NCBI RefSeq assembly: GCF_022352215.1
Contig: NZ_JAKRWF010000007.1
Span: 1-64,000 of the forward strand
Direction of reading: 5' to 3'
Length of the DNA stretch: 64,000 nt
Origin: Flavihumibacter cheonanensis
GTDB lineage: Bacteria; Bacteroidota; Bacteroidia; Chitinophagales; Chitinophagaceae
Under the pieces are notes generated by a model. It saw only the letters and a list, made by a program, of their open reading frames with translations, ran no database searches and was not told where the DNA came from. The translations under genes were made by a program, and so were the position numbers. Positions 8,455-17,294 of the stretch are shown here, in pieces (position 1 is the stretch's first letter; the number at the start of each line of letters is the position of its first letter).

Positions 8455-9711
8455 CTAGGGGATCTGGATTCCAGTGCGGCGGGCTTGTTCCCGGAGGATC
8501 TTTTCCATTTCAGTGGCCAGCGTCTGTTCAACTGAGCCCGTTTTTTTGGCTTTTTCGGCAAGGATGAATTTTTCACGCTGAGCCTGAATCAGTTCCAGTT
8601 CTTTCTGTATTTCTTTTCTTTTGGCGGCGAGCGACTCAATATAGGCTTTGATTTCAGCCCTTGATTTGGATATTATTGATTCGGGGAGGGCGGATGGCGC
8701 TACCTTGTTATAGAACTGGGGGTCTGCTTCCTGTGCATCTACCAGGTCCCACTGGGTGTTGGAATAGAGTGATTTTTTCCCTTTCACAACTACCCTTTCT
8801 GCTGCGGCCGACTTACTCATAGCGTAATTCTGCGCATCTGCTTCTTCCTGTTTGACCTTGCTTTCGCGGCCCAGTTGTCCATACCCAATGTAGGTTGCAT
8901 TCAGGACTTTGTTTAGTTCAAATAAGCGATCATCGTATGGAGTAGCTACCAGGTCAATAGCCGCGTTGGAGTTGATATGTGTAAAACTTCCGTTACCGCA
9001 CTCAGCGCCAAGGTTCCAATGCTCATTTAACCCCTGCAAGCGATCACCGCAATAAATGGTGTTTACCACTACCTGTTTTTGTTTTGCAATAGCACAGGCT
9101 TTTGTGAAAGGGAGATTGCCCTGTAAAAAATCTTCATTCCCTGCAATGAAAATCACTTTGTAATGATCGGGGCCGTCCTCCCATTTCAAATCATTCAGTG
9201 AGTTGTACATAACCTGCCCGCAATATTCATCGCCACCCATGGTAGTCAACCGGAACAGTTGTTTAGAAACTTCATCCAGGTCTGTTGTGAAAGGCGTAAT
9301 CTGTTGGACATATCCTGCTGAGGGCTTATTGGAGGAACGGCCGTATTCATACAATGCAATCTCGATTTTAGGCGTATACCCATCACAGTTGGACTTTCCA
9401 AGCAGGCTCACCATGTTCCAAAGCTGGGCCTTTGCCTGAGAGATTAGGCCGTCCATGCTATTACTCACATCCAGCAGGATGGCCACCTGAATTTTTCGGG
9501 CAGATGGAGGCGCTGATATTCGTTTCGGATTGTCATTTACCGGGTTTGCAGGAATTGGTGTTCCGTTGGATTTAATGCGGGTTGATTCACTGGCAGCGGA
9601 CGCTGTTTTCTTCCGCGATTTTGTTGAATTACCTACGGATGAATAAATAATTCCGGTACAAAGCAGTAATCCTCCTGCCAGGAGGCTGCTTTTGATTAAG
9701 CGTGTTGGCAT
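8455..9711 (-). CDS. Exported von Willebrand factor A domain protein
   Basis: A 418-residue protein with an N-terminal membrane anchor or signal (KSSLLAGGLLLCTGIIYSS), a low-complexity linker, and a VWA domain from about residue 73: VAILLDVSNSMDGL carries the MIDAS DxSxS metal site, and the KIEIALYEYG, TTMGGDEYCG and FIAGNEDFLQG segments follow the fold. From about residue 340 a charged helical region (AEIKAYIESLAAKRKEIQKELELIQ) is a likely coiled coil. VWA proteins bind partners through divalent metal. Function here is unknown, and no MoxR ATPase or aerotolerance genes lie nearby. It is minus strand, in the same direction as GH29 upstream, with a 153-base gap. Confidence 0.85.
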   Translation of the reverse strand: MPTRLIKSSLLAGGLLLCTGIIYSSVGNSTKSRKKTASAASESTRIKSNGTPIPANPVNDNPKRISAPPSARKIQVAILLDVSNSMDGLISQAKAQLWNMVSLLGKSNCDGYTPKIEIALYEYGRSSNKPSAGYVQQITPFTTDLDEVSKQLFRLTTMGGDEYCGQVMYNSLNDLKWEDGPDHYKVIFIAGNEDFLQGNLPFTKACAIAKQKQVVVNTIYCGDRLQGLNEHWNLGAECGNGSFTHINSNAAIDLVATPYDDRLFELNKVLNATYIGYGQLGRESKVKQEEADAQNYAMSKSAAAERVVVKGKKSLYSNTQWDLVDAQEADPQFYNKVAPSALPESIISKSRAEIKAYIESLAAKRKEIQKELELIQAQREKFILAEKAKKTGSVEQTLATEMEKILREQARRTGIQIP

Positions 9712-9835
9712 GGTAATGGTTTTCCGTTGAGATGACGCAATCGGAAAATTTTCACACAGTCAGCACTCCCTTTACAGAATGTTTAACACCCTTTGATATA
9801 ACGTTCAATGATGCCTTGCAGCCCTGGAGCATCTT

Positions 9836-9863
9836 ACCCGTCCGGTGCCACCCGTCCGGTGCC
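9836..9863. repeat. Tandem half-sites of the REP-type palindrome
   Basis: The 14-mer ACCCGTCCGGTGCC occurs twice head to tail (9836-9849 and 9850-9863). It is the left half plus centre of the palindrome found at 8421, 19949 and 50442, here repeated directly instead of inverted. The array ends one base from the GH29 stop codon. Confidence 0.85.
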
Positions 9864-9864
9864 A

Positions 9865-11820
9865 TCAGAACGCCCCGAGTTCCGCTGCAGAAATGTAATT
9901 ATCCTCCACGGAAGACTTCCCGATAAATCGGAAATACCTGCAGTTGACAGGTTTTGTAAGTTGTATCACCTGCTCAATTGGATTGGCTTTAATATTGGCA
10001 AATTCCCCGGAAGCTACGCTTGTCCAGGTCTTTCCGTCGGGGCTTACCTGCCATTCGTATTGCCCAACCACCCCCCATGATCCGCCTGTGCGTGGCAGGT
10101 AGGTAAATGCCTTAATGGTCTGCGCTTTGCCCATGTCTACCACTATTTCCTGGGGAGGTGGACTCATTTCCCGTTCATTGTTCCAGGTGTACCAAAGAGT
10201 GGAAGGATCGTTGTCAATAGCATGAAGGGCCGCACCTTTCGGATCTTTGCTTTCTGAAGAGGCAGACACCACTTTCCAACCTCTTTTATCCATTGCTCCG
10301 GTAGCCACAACATTTCCATAGGAAACGCTTGGAAGCTCATCGGGTTCTTTAAAAATGCCAATATCACTCAGTGCAATACTCACCGGAGATTGAAGGATCC
10401 GAAGCCGCAGCTGGTGGGTGGTCAGAAAAGAGGGTAAGCGGACTAGCCGGTTGGCGCCAATACTTGTAGCCTGCGCCACTTCTTTCCAATTATCATTTTC
10501 TTTCACGTCAATGGCTATGCGCTCAATCCGTTGACCAAGCTGGATATTCTCGCGTATCCGGATAATATTAAATGTTACCGGTTCTTTCCAATCCAGCAAA
10601 AGTTCCGCTGAAGTAACACTATCATCTGTTGCCCAATAAGAATAGCGATCCTCATCGGTTAGAAACTTCACGCCAAATTGTTTGTTTGCGTTACCGCGTG
10701 TATTGCTGGCTGTTAGTTTGGCAGTAGTTGCAAGATTATTGGAAAAGGTTTCAGTCAGCAGCTTTCCAAATTTGGCCAGGGACTCCACATCATTATCATG
10801 AAGTAAACCGCGTGTATCCGGAGCAAGTCCCAAATCCAGTGCTCCACCTCTGCCGACGCTTTTAAAATAAAGATCAAATAATTGCGCCGGGGTTTTAACG
10901 CGGTGGTCCTGATCGGGATGATAAAACCAGCCTGGCCGCAACGGTACATCACATTCAGCAGGCTTCCAGTATTTGCCATTTCTGGTTCCTTCCGGTGATA
11001 ACCAATATTTCAGTTCGCCCGGTGCGGCTACGGCTTTTCCATCGACCGGTTCCGGGGTAAAGGTAGCCCAGGAAGTTTCGGCAGCATGACCTTCCTCATT
11101 ACCCACCCAGCGCACATCCCCCATATCATTGAAGATAACTGCACCAGGCTGAAGATCCCTGACCAGTTGCCAGGTTGTATCCCATCCGTAATAAGTGGTA
11201 CGGTCAATATTCCTTTTTTCCCGGGCACCGCCATAATAGCCGTCTCCGCCATTAGCCCCGTCGAACCAGGTGATAAAAAGATTTCCGTAATTGGTGTAGA
11301 GCTCACGTAGTTGTTCGCGAAAAGCTGTTACATATTCATGTGATCCATAAGTTGGAAAATTGCGATCCCACGGTGAACAATAAACGCCAAATTGCAGTCC
11401 CAGTTTTCGGGCTGCATTTTCAAATTCCTTAACCATATCTCCCTGACCATTTTTCCAGGGGCTTTTGCTGATATTATACGGTGTGGTTTTGGTTGGCCAT
11501 AAAGCAAACCCATCATGGTGTTTGGCAACCAGGATCAATCCTTTAAATCCTCCGTCGGCGGCAGCTTTTACAATCTGGTTGGCATCAAATGAAGAAGGAT
11601 TAAAACTGGCAGGATCCGCATCGCCATAACCCCATTCCTTATTTTCAAAAGTAGTAGGCGTAAAGTGTACGAGTACATATGTCTCCAGTTCCTGCCAGCG
11701 TAGTTGGCGTTCTTCGGGAAGTACACCATAGGGAGCAGGAGCAGATAATTGAGGAGAGCTTGAACAGGCAGCAAAAACTGCCGCAACACATATGGTTGAG
11801 ATATTCCGATACAGAGTCAT
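9865..11820 (-). CDS. Alpha-L-fucosidase (GH29) with two F5/8C domains, lipoprotein
   Basis: A 651-residue protein with a lipoprotein signal (VAAVFAACS, Cys19) followed by a GH29 TIM-barrel: WQELETYVLVHFTPTTFENKEWG, KGLILVAKHHDGFALWPTK, FGVYCSPWDRN and TWFDGAN with Asp187 as the expected nucleophile. It hydrolyses terminal alpha-L-fucose from glycans by a retaining mechanism, probably in the periplasm or at the outer surface. Residues about 385-505 and about 520-651 form two galactose-binding-like (F5/8 type C, CBM32-like) domains, the second marked by LHAIDNDPSTLWYT. There is no SusC/D partner next to it, so it may scavenge alone. The exact fucosyl linkage cannot be read from the sequence. 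Confidence 0.93.
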   Translation of the reverse strand: MTLYRNISTICVAAVFAACSSSPQLSAPAPYGVLPEERQLRWQELETYVLVHFTPTTFENKEWGYGDADPASFNPSSFDANQIVKAAADGGFKGLILVAKHHDGFALWPTKTTPYNISKSPWKNGQGDMVKEFENAARKLGLQFGVYCSPWDRNFPTYGSHEYVTAFREQLRELYTNYGNLFITWFDGANGGDGYYGGAREKRNIDRTTYYGWDTTWQLVRDLQPGAVIFNDMGDVRWVGNEEGHAAETSWATFTPEPVDGKAVAAPGELKYWLSPEGTRNGKYWKPAECDVPLRPGWFYHPDQDHRVKTPAQLFDLYFKSVGRGGALDLGLAPDTRGLLHDNDVESLAKFGKLLTETFSNNLATTAKLTASNTRGNANKQFGVKFLTDEDRYSYWATDDSVTSAELLLDWKEPVTFNIIRIRENIQLGQRIERIAIDVKENDNWKEVAQATSIGANRLVRLPSFLTTHQLRLRILQSPVSIALSDIGIFKEPDELPSVSYGNVVATGAMDKRGWKVVSASSESKDPKGAALHAIDNDPSTLWYTWNNEREMSPPPQEIVVDMGKAQTIKAFTYLPRTGGSWGVVGQYEWQVSPDGKTWTSVASGEFANIKANPIEQVIQLTKPVNCRYFRFIGKSSVEDNYISAAELGAF

Positions 11821-11912
11821 ACGACTGGTTTACCCAACGAAATTCAATCATTCTGTTTTTTAGCGGCACCTGCATATCAACCGATGCTGCAATTAAATTC
11901 ACCCTGACCGGA

Positions 11913-12566
11913 CTACTTCTTTGACTGTTTTTCTGTGATTTTAAATTGCCGAACAGCCTCCTTTTGCTGTGGGGGGTCAATATCAGTTCCTGGAGCTTTT
12001 GCCTGAAGATCCACTATTCGTTCAGCCTTTATCTGCCTCCACTTTTCCTTCTTGGGTTGCCAGGCCAGCAGAACCCAGGCTTCGTCTTCTTGTTTTAATG
12101 CTACCGGCAAAATCGAATATGTTTTATTGTCTTCTCCCTTATTCTGGCTGAGCGTTAGGCGAAGGATCTTTTTCTCATTGATTGCTTCCGTAAGCTGCGA
12201 AAGCCATTCCGCACCCGCGGTACCATGTACCGGAGGAATATATACCGATTTGTCGTCCCCGGCCCGGGTTTTCAGCAAATCCAGGATAAAGCCCGCTTCC
12301 TGCATGTACTTACAATAGCGGAAGAAATTCCCCAATTGCCCTTCCGGCATTTCCTCCAAATGATACTGATTGGTACTTGCATCATATGAAATCCGGATTC
12401 CCAGTTCAGACCGAAGCGATTCCAGTAAACGTTGAAATGTCCTCAAACTCAAATCACAACCCGCTTGTTGAAGGGCGTTCATTAATTCTTCCCGATTGGC
12501 ACCTACAGTTTGCTGAAGGTGATGAACCAGGGTATAATACGGCAGAATATAGTCCCGGGGCGACAT
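11913..12566 (-). CDS. WYL-domain transcriptional regulator
   Basis: A protein of about 217 residues. The N-terminal 80 residues have a helix-turn-helix layout (REELMNALQQAGCDLSLRTFQRLLESLRSELGI), and the C-terminal part matches the WYL fold: INEKKILRLTLSQ, TYSILPVALKQEDEAWVLLAWQ and WRQIKAERIVDLQ. WYL proteins are ligand-responsive regulators, often binding nucleic acid or small molecules. In this copy the WYL triad region is degenerate. The ATG at 12566 is used, but a TTG ten codons upstream (12596) keeps the frame and could also start the protein. It is divergent from the TspO-related gene, which may be its target. Confidence 0.75.
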   Translation of the reverse strand: MSPRDYILPYYTLVHHLQQTVGANREELMNALQQAGCDLSLRTFQRLLESLRSELGIRISYDASTNQYHLEEMPEGQLGNFFRYCKYMQEAGFILDLLKTRAGDDKSVYIPPVHGTAGAEWLSQLTEAINEKKILRLTLSQNKGEDNKTYSILPVALKQEDEAWVLLAWQPKKEKWRQIKAERIVDLQAKAPGTDIDPPQQKEAVRQFKITEKQSKK

Positions 12567-12623
12567 GGGTTTGGGTTTATTCTGAAATCTAGCCAAAATT
12601 TTGGAAATTCCCGCTCAACCAAG

Positions 12624-12654
12624 CAAAGGCCTGGTTGTTGCAATTCAATACAAA
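12624..12654 (-). promoter_or_regulatory. Weak candidate promoter for the WYL gene
   Basis: On the minus strand TTTG (12651-12654), then 19 bases, then GGCCTTTG (12624-12631), which keeps the TTTG half of the -7 box but lacks the initial TA. Spacing is right and sequence is only partial. Confidence 0.25.
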
Positions 12655-12670
12655 GAACTAATCAGACAAT

Positions 12671-13459
12671 ATGAGCAATTCACTAAGAACAAATTCAGTA
12701 GTTGCAGCTATCTCGATGGTAACCGTATTGGTAGTAAATTCACTTGCAGTTCTGTTACCCATCAACCAGATGAGTACCGGCGCCATTTCGGATCTTTACC
12801 CAAATTATTTTGTTCCTGCAGGATTCACTTTCAGCATCTGGTCAATTATTTACCTGTTGCTGCTTTGCTTTTGCGGTTATAGTATCTGGTATGCATTTAG
12901 AAAAACCGAAAACCGATCGCTGGAATCCATGCTATCCAAATTGTTGGTTTATTTTATTGTAACCTGCATCATCAACTGCAGCTGGATTTTTTTGTGGCAT
13001 TACCTGCAGATTCAATTATCCCTGGTCGTGATGCTGGCATTTCTGGTTACGCTTGTTTTGATTTATCGCTTGCTGCTTGAGCATCGATCTGGTTTTTCCG
13101 GCGCCAGTTATTTTTTTCTGCAGGTACCTTTCAGTGTTTACCTTGGATGGATCAGCGTTGCTACCATTGCCAACACAACGGCCCTTCTTGTGCATAGCGG
13201 TTGGGAAGGAGGATTTTTGTCACCTGTAAGCTGGGCAGCTATAATGATGGTTGTGGCAGTAGTACTGGGACTTCTTTTCTTGCTTAAATGGAAAGATTCA
13301 GCCTATGCATTGGTAATCTGCTGGGCCTTGTACGGAATATATTTTAAACAAAATGAGGAGCCCTTACTAGCGAGAACAGCCGCTACAGGAATTGGGATTT
13401 TATTGATTGTGATATTTTATCAGGCATGGAGAAGGATCAAAAAAAGTCCCGGGTTATAA
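12671..13459 (+). CDS. TspO/MBR-related integral membrane protein
   Basis: A 262-residue polytopic protein with about seven or eight hydrophobic helices. The early segment ISDLYPNYFVPAGFTFSIWSIIYLLL has the N..PAGFTFSIW..IY signature shared by TspO/MBR-related proteins, and tryptophans are frequent (CSWIFLWHYLQ, LGWISVATIANTTALLVH). Bacterial TspO relatives bind porphyrins and modulate stress or pigment responses; this longer subgroup is uncharacterised, so the ligand is unknown. Divergent from the WYL regulator with 104 bases between the starts. Its stop overlaps the convergent lipoprotein gene (TTATAA read from both strands). Confidence 0.75.
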   Translation: MSNSLRTNSVVAAISMVTVLVVNSLAVLLPINQMSTGAISDLYPNYFVPAGFTFSIWSIIYLLLLCFCGYSIWYAFRKTENRSLESMLSKLLVYFIVTCIINCSWIFLWHYLQIQLSLVVMLAFLVTLVLIYRLLLEHRSGFSGASYFFLQVPFSVYLGWISVATIANTTALLVHSGWEGGFLSPVSWAAIMMVVAVVLGLLFLLKWKDSAYALVICWALYGIYFKQNEEPLLARTAATGIGILLIVIFYQAWRRIKKSPGL

Positions 13460-13472
13460 ACCCAGGACTTTT
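13442..13472. terminator. Bidirectional terminator inside two converging genes
   Basis: Stem AAAAGTCC (13442-13449) with GGACTTTT (13465-13472), one mismatch, then GGGTT/AACCC and a 3-base loop. On the minus strand it is followed by seven T; on the plus strand the terminal T4 is in the stem. Both stop codons (13454-13459) lie in the hairpin apex, so it can end transcription from both sides. Confidence 0.65.
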
Positions 13473-13987
13473 GCGTCGACTGCAAATTTTGTGGTAATGC
13501 TGACATCCAGATCATCTGTAAGTAGTTTGTCCGTAGTCAGCCTTGTCTTGATAATATAAGTTCCTTTTTTGAGGTAATCAGTTAATTGAACATCTGCTGT
13601 TTTCAGTAGCAGGGTTGCATTGATCTGATCGGTAATGTCCGTTTCGAATGCGATTTTGGTTTCCGGCAGTTGGTCTGCATCTATAAACACTTCAATGTCT
13701 TTCAAAAAATCCCAGCTTCTTCCAAAAGGCTGAGTAATCACCATTCTGAATTCCTGGAGTTTAACCGACTCCAGCATTTCTGCTTTGGTATTATTGAATG
13801 TGAGTTCGCGACTAGCTTCAGAATATACAGGAGGAGTATACAAATCATATGGAAGCAGTGTGGCGGCACCTGCTTCAATTTTTAATTCGGTACGATCAGT
13901 TACTGTAAACTGGGTCAGCTTATCAACCTTTTCACAGGCGCCTAAACCGAATGCGGCCAGGGACAGCACTGCAATGATGCGTTTCAT
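13454..13987 (-). CDS. Lipoprotein, unknown function
   Basis: A 177-residue protein with a lipoprotein signal (MKRIIAVLSLAAFGLGAC, Cys18). The mature part is beta-rich: TDRTELKIEAGAATLLPYDLYTPPV, LQEFRMVITQPFGRSWDFLKDIEVFIDAD and YLKKGTYIIKTRLTTDKLLTDDLDVSITTKFAVDA, which read like an immunoglobulin-type sandwich similar to other small Bacteroidota lipoproteins. No family is recognised. It converges on and overlaps the TspO-related gene by six bases. Confidence 0.75.
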   Translation of the reverse strand: MKRIIAVLSLAAFGLGACEKVDKLTQFTVTDRTELKIEAGAATLLPYDLYTPPVYSEASRELTFNNTKAEMLESVKLQEFRMVITQPFGRSWDFLKDIEVFIDADQLPETKIAFETDITDQINATLLLKTADVQLTDYLKKGTYIIKTRLTTDKLLTDDLDVSITTKFAVDAKVLGL

Positions 13988-14091
13988 GGGCAGGGATTTT
14001 ACTAAAGATCATAACGGGGGCTGCCACTCCTTTAGTATCCTGAAATGAAGGCTGTCTCCCTACTTTTCGATGAATGAACCGTTTCCAAAAG

Positions 14092-14122
14092 CAAACAACC
14101 CCGTTTTTGGCGGGGTTGTTTG
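14092..14122 (-). terminator. Terminator after the metalloprotease gene
   Basis: A perfect 12-bp stem (CAAACAACCCCG at 14092-14103 with 14111-14122) and a 7-base loop. It starts 20 bases beyond the metalloprotease stop; on the minus strand a short T tract follows (CTTTTGG). The plus strand also shows T4 after the stem, so it may work in both directions. Confidence 0.7.
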
Positions 14123-14141
14123 TTTTATCTAAAGTTTCTAC

Positions 14142-16781
14142 TTACTTAACAGTAATTGCATTGTCGATCAGGAATACCAGGTTGGTTCGGTGTGCACGGG
14201 TTTGTTCATCCGGACTTGCAGCACCTGCCAGCATCGCTTTTACTTTTTTCAACGTGTGCAATGCAGCTGCCTTGGAGGCATTGTCATATCCGGTTTTTGC
14301 TTCCACAATAGCGGCAGCACCTTTTACGAATTCAGTCTGTAGGTTCTGACGATACAGGTTCACGCTGCCACCCAGATCTGCCTGGAAGATTGCTTTGGAC
14401 AAATCGCCCATCACTTCTGCAACACTATAAGAATTGCCATAAAGCCCACTGTTGTTAATGCGGGTGAGTGTTACCGGATGGAGTATATGCGCCAGTGTGC
14501 TCAATTGGATGCTAGCAATGGTATTGGAGGGTTTTACATCTTCCGTACCATTGAAGAAACCGAATCCGCGACGCTGCATTTGCAGGTAAGGGAAGAGGCT
14601 GGCATCTGCAGCAAAAGCATTAGGAGCAAATAAATATGTATTCAGCAATGCCATCGCTTTTTTCTGATAGGCTTCAGAAACCGGGGTAAATGGTTTAGTG
14701 TTTGACTTTTGTCCGGCAAAACTGCGATCTACATAAACGCCACCAATATAACGGCTAACTGCATTTACCATCTGCGCGCGCTGCCCCATTAACTGATAGT
14801 AACGGGAGCGAAGCTCTGCATAGCTTTGATCAGGCTTTGCAAAACGGGCTTGCAGTTTCGGCATCATGGAGTTAACCAGTTTGAGGCGATCTTCCGCATA
14901 AGCAACCATATCGTTACTCATATCGTTCACCATAACACGGGGATCAATGGCTTTACCAGGTGCTCTCATATCATCCGCATCGTTTCCGAATGTCAATTGA
15001 GGATCGGTGCTTCTGGAAAGAATTTTATTCAGTTCTCTTTCTTCTTCATTTGCGCTGAATGGCGTATAACCATACTGGATAGCCCAAACATCATATGGGC
15101 CAACTTTTGTGGTATAATAATCACCCTGTTTCGCACGATTGCTGTTGACGTTCAATGATGGATAATCCATCACTGAACCTTGTAAACCGATTTTTCGAGT
15201 TATAGACTGATCGTGCACTTCTGTTGGGCTCAGCATCTGGCTGGCTTTCATATTGTGATTCAATCCAAGGGTGTGCCCCATTTCATGAAGAATGAGGTAG
15301 TACAGGAATTGCTTGTGCAATTCTTTTACTTCTGCAGTCTGACGATCTTCTTCATCCAGGGTTGCAATGGCAGCAATTCCTGTTTGGAACTGCAGGCTAA
15401 GCTCCTGTGCGATAGAACAGTTCAGGTGTTGTTTCATGCCATTTACCTGGAAACTTCCATGCGTATGGGAAGTATTCATAGCAGCTTTAGGATTTTCCCA
15501 CGGTAGCGATACTGCGGTACTCATTCCACCATTAAACAAATCATCCTGGATTACTGCACCGGCACCTGATTTCCATTCTACCGTGATGTCAGCTCCCAGG
15601 ATCTGACCGGTACGGGGGTTTGTAAAGCTGGGTCCGATGGCACCATACGGAGGGTTGGCAGAGCTAACCCAACGAATAACATTATAACGGATATCTGCAG
15701 GGTCCCAATCCGCATCATCCGGCATGATCTTCATAACAACCGCGTTTTTGAATCCGGCCGCCTCGAATGCCTCATTCCATTTTTCACCTGCTTCTTTGAT
15801 AATCGGGCGAAGCTCAACCGGGGTTGTGTTTTCGATCCACCATACGATTGGTTCCACCGGCTCACTGAGGGCGGCATTCGGATCTTTTTTCACCAGGTGC
15901 CAGCGATTGATGATGTCTTTATAAGGGGTTGGTGAAAGAGACGTCAGGTCATCCACCTCAGATCCGAAATAACCAACTCTGGGATCATCGCGGCGTGCAC
16001 GAAAATCATTCTTTGGAAGTTCCAGGAAGGAGTGTTGCATTTTCACACGCACATAACGGGCATCGGTAATATCTTTCCCACCACCATTAAATGGCATTGG
16101 ATTATCGTAAGCCAGTTCCACCAGGACGTCGGTATTATTCGGGAAAGAACGAACCAGACCGTATTTTGATTTGGAAGGATTCAGGTTTCCCAGGTTGAAA
16201 ACTGCTCCTGGAGGCAATCCGGGAGGCATCATGGGTTTTACAGGGTCGAGTTTATCGCCCAGCAGGAGTCCGTCTGCTGCGATCAGATAGCCCAGGCTGT
16301 CTTCTACCACAACTTTTTCAGCAAGCATTACGGCGTCACTAACATCAACATTTTCAGCTCGACTAACCGCGTTGTTTTTATCATAATGAAAGTTGGTATT
16401 CATTTGTTTGAATTCCAGCTTATCAAACGACTTTTCCACCTTAAAAGGGAAGGTAGAACGAATCATATTCTGATGCAGGAATAAAGCAGTTGGTCCGCCC
16501 ATTGAAAAACTCTGATAGAGATACTCTTTACCTATTTGATCTTTGCGGATATACAGTTGCACAGAACCTGTAGCCGTATCCTGGTAAAGTGTAAACAACC
16601 CCTCATGCTTTTTGCTTGATTTGGTTTTGTCCTTTACAGTAGGTTTTGCCGGTGGTGCAGGAGGCGCTTTTTTGGCGGTATCAGCTGCGGGAGGAGGAGC
16701 ATCCTTTTTCCCTTTTTTTTGTGCAAATGATCCGGAAGCCAGCAAAAGTGCGGCAGGGATCAAAAAGGCAATTTTTCTCAT
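14142..16781 (-). CDS. Secreted zinc metalloprotease, DUF5117/DUF4953 type
   Basis: An 879-residue exported protein with a signal (MRKIAFLIPAALLLASGSFAQ) and a Lys/Pro/Ala-rich linker up to about residue 60. The centre carries HEMGHTLGLNH (His499, Glu500, His503, His509), a metzincin-type zinc site with the general-base glutamate. The N-terminal region KSSKKHEGLFTLYQDTATGSVQLYIRKDQIGKEYLYQ and the domain before the active site are those of the large Bacteroidota zinc-dependent metalloproteases. It probably degrades extracellular or periplasmic proteins; the substrate is unknown. It is monocistronic, with a strong hairpin terminator 20 bases downstream. Confidence 0.92.
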   Translation of the reverse strand: MRKIAFLIPAALLLASGSFAQKKGKKDAPPPAADTAKKAPPAPPAKPTVKDKTKSSKKHEGLFTLYQDTATGSVQLYIRKDQIGKEYLYQSFSMGGPTALFLHQNMIRSTFPFKVEKSFDKLEFKQMNTNFHYDKNNAVSRAENVDVSDAVMLAEKVVVEDSLGYLIAADGLLLGDKLDPVKPMMPPGLPPGAVFNLGNLNPSKSKYGLVRSFPNNTDVLVELAYDNPMPFNGGGKDITDARYVRVKMQHSFLELPKNDFRARRDDPRVGYFGSEVDDLTSLSPTPYKDIINRWHLVKKDPNAALSEPVEPIVWWIENTTPVELRPIIKEAGEKWNEAFEAAGFKNAVVMKIMPDDADWDPADIRYNVIRWVSSANPPYGAIGPSFTNPRTGQILGADITVEWKSGAGAVIQDDLFNGGMSTAVSLPWENPKAAMNTSHTHGSFQVNGMKQHLNCSIAQELSLQFQTGIAAIATLDEEDRQTAEVKELHKQFLYYLILHEMGHTLGLNHNMKASQMLSPTEVHDQSITRKIGLQGSVMDYPSLNVNSNRAKQGDYYTTKVGPYDVWAIQYGYTPFSANEEERELNKILSRSTDPQLTFGNDADDMRAPGKAIDPRVMVNDMSNDMVAYAEDRLKLVNSMMPKLQARFAKPDQSYAELRSRYYQLMGQRAQMVNAVSRYIGGVYVDRSFAGQKSNTKPFTPVSEAYQKKAMALLNTYLFAPNAFAADASLFPYLQMQRRGFGFFNGTEDVKPSNTIASIQLSTLAHILHPVTLTRINNSGLYGNSYSVAEVMGDLSKAIFQADLGGSVNLYRQNLQTEFVKGAAAIVEAKTGYDNASKAAALHTLKKVKAMLAGAASPDEQTRAHRTNLVFLIDNAITVK

Positions 16782-17294
16782 GAATTCTATTTAGAATCTC
16801 AATATGCCTCAATAAAACCGGTTGGGAAAAGAATTTTACATAAATCAGAAGTAGAAAGGATAAATGGCAACAGGGAAGGATAAATTACCTAATTGTTAAA
16901 AAATTTTAACCAATTTCTTTGTTATGTGATTGGAGACCCCTATTTTCACGTCGCCAATAAAAAAAGAAGGTCCACTGTAGACACAGTCGACCTCTAACGA
17001 TTGCTTGCCATATAAAAAAATCTTCGAGTCTTGCTTTTTTCCTTTTCAGGATTCGGGATAACGACCTCTACGATGCTTTGCTTCTAACGATTGCCTGCCA
17101 TATTTTTTCACCCTTTGCTTCTAAATTGCTTTCCGATGCGAGGCCGGGTCGTTTTCTGTTTTCCCGTTTGATGATGTAAAAGTAGCCCGGGAATTTTCTT
17201 CCCGAAAATCAAAATTTGAACCGGTTTATTACTCCAAAAAGGATATTTTTGCAGTTAAACCCTTATCCAGCAAGGATTTGCAGAAAATAAGTTA
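16782..17294. other. 513-bp intergenic region with direct repeats, no gene seen
   Basis: No convincing coding frame. It holds a direct repeat of TCTAACGATTGC(C/T)TGCCATAT at 16993-17013 and 17083-17103 (90 bases apart, one mismatch), with a shorter related GACCTCTACGATGCTTTG between them (17064-17081). It also holds an AT-rich inverted repeat GTTAAAA/TTTTAAC (16895-16910), a CGGGAA/TTCCCG hairpin (17188-17204), and a -7-like TATTTTTG (17244-17251) upstream of the next plus gene. The region separates divergent genes. Confidence 0.6.
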
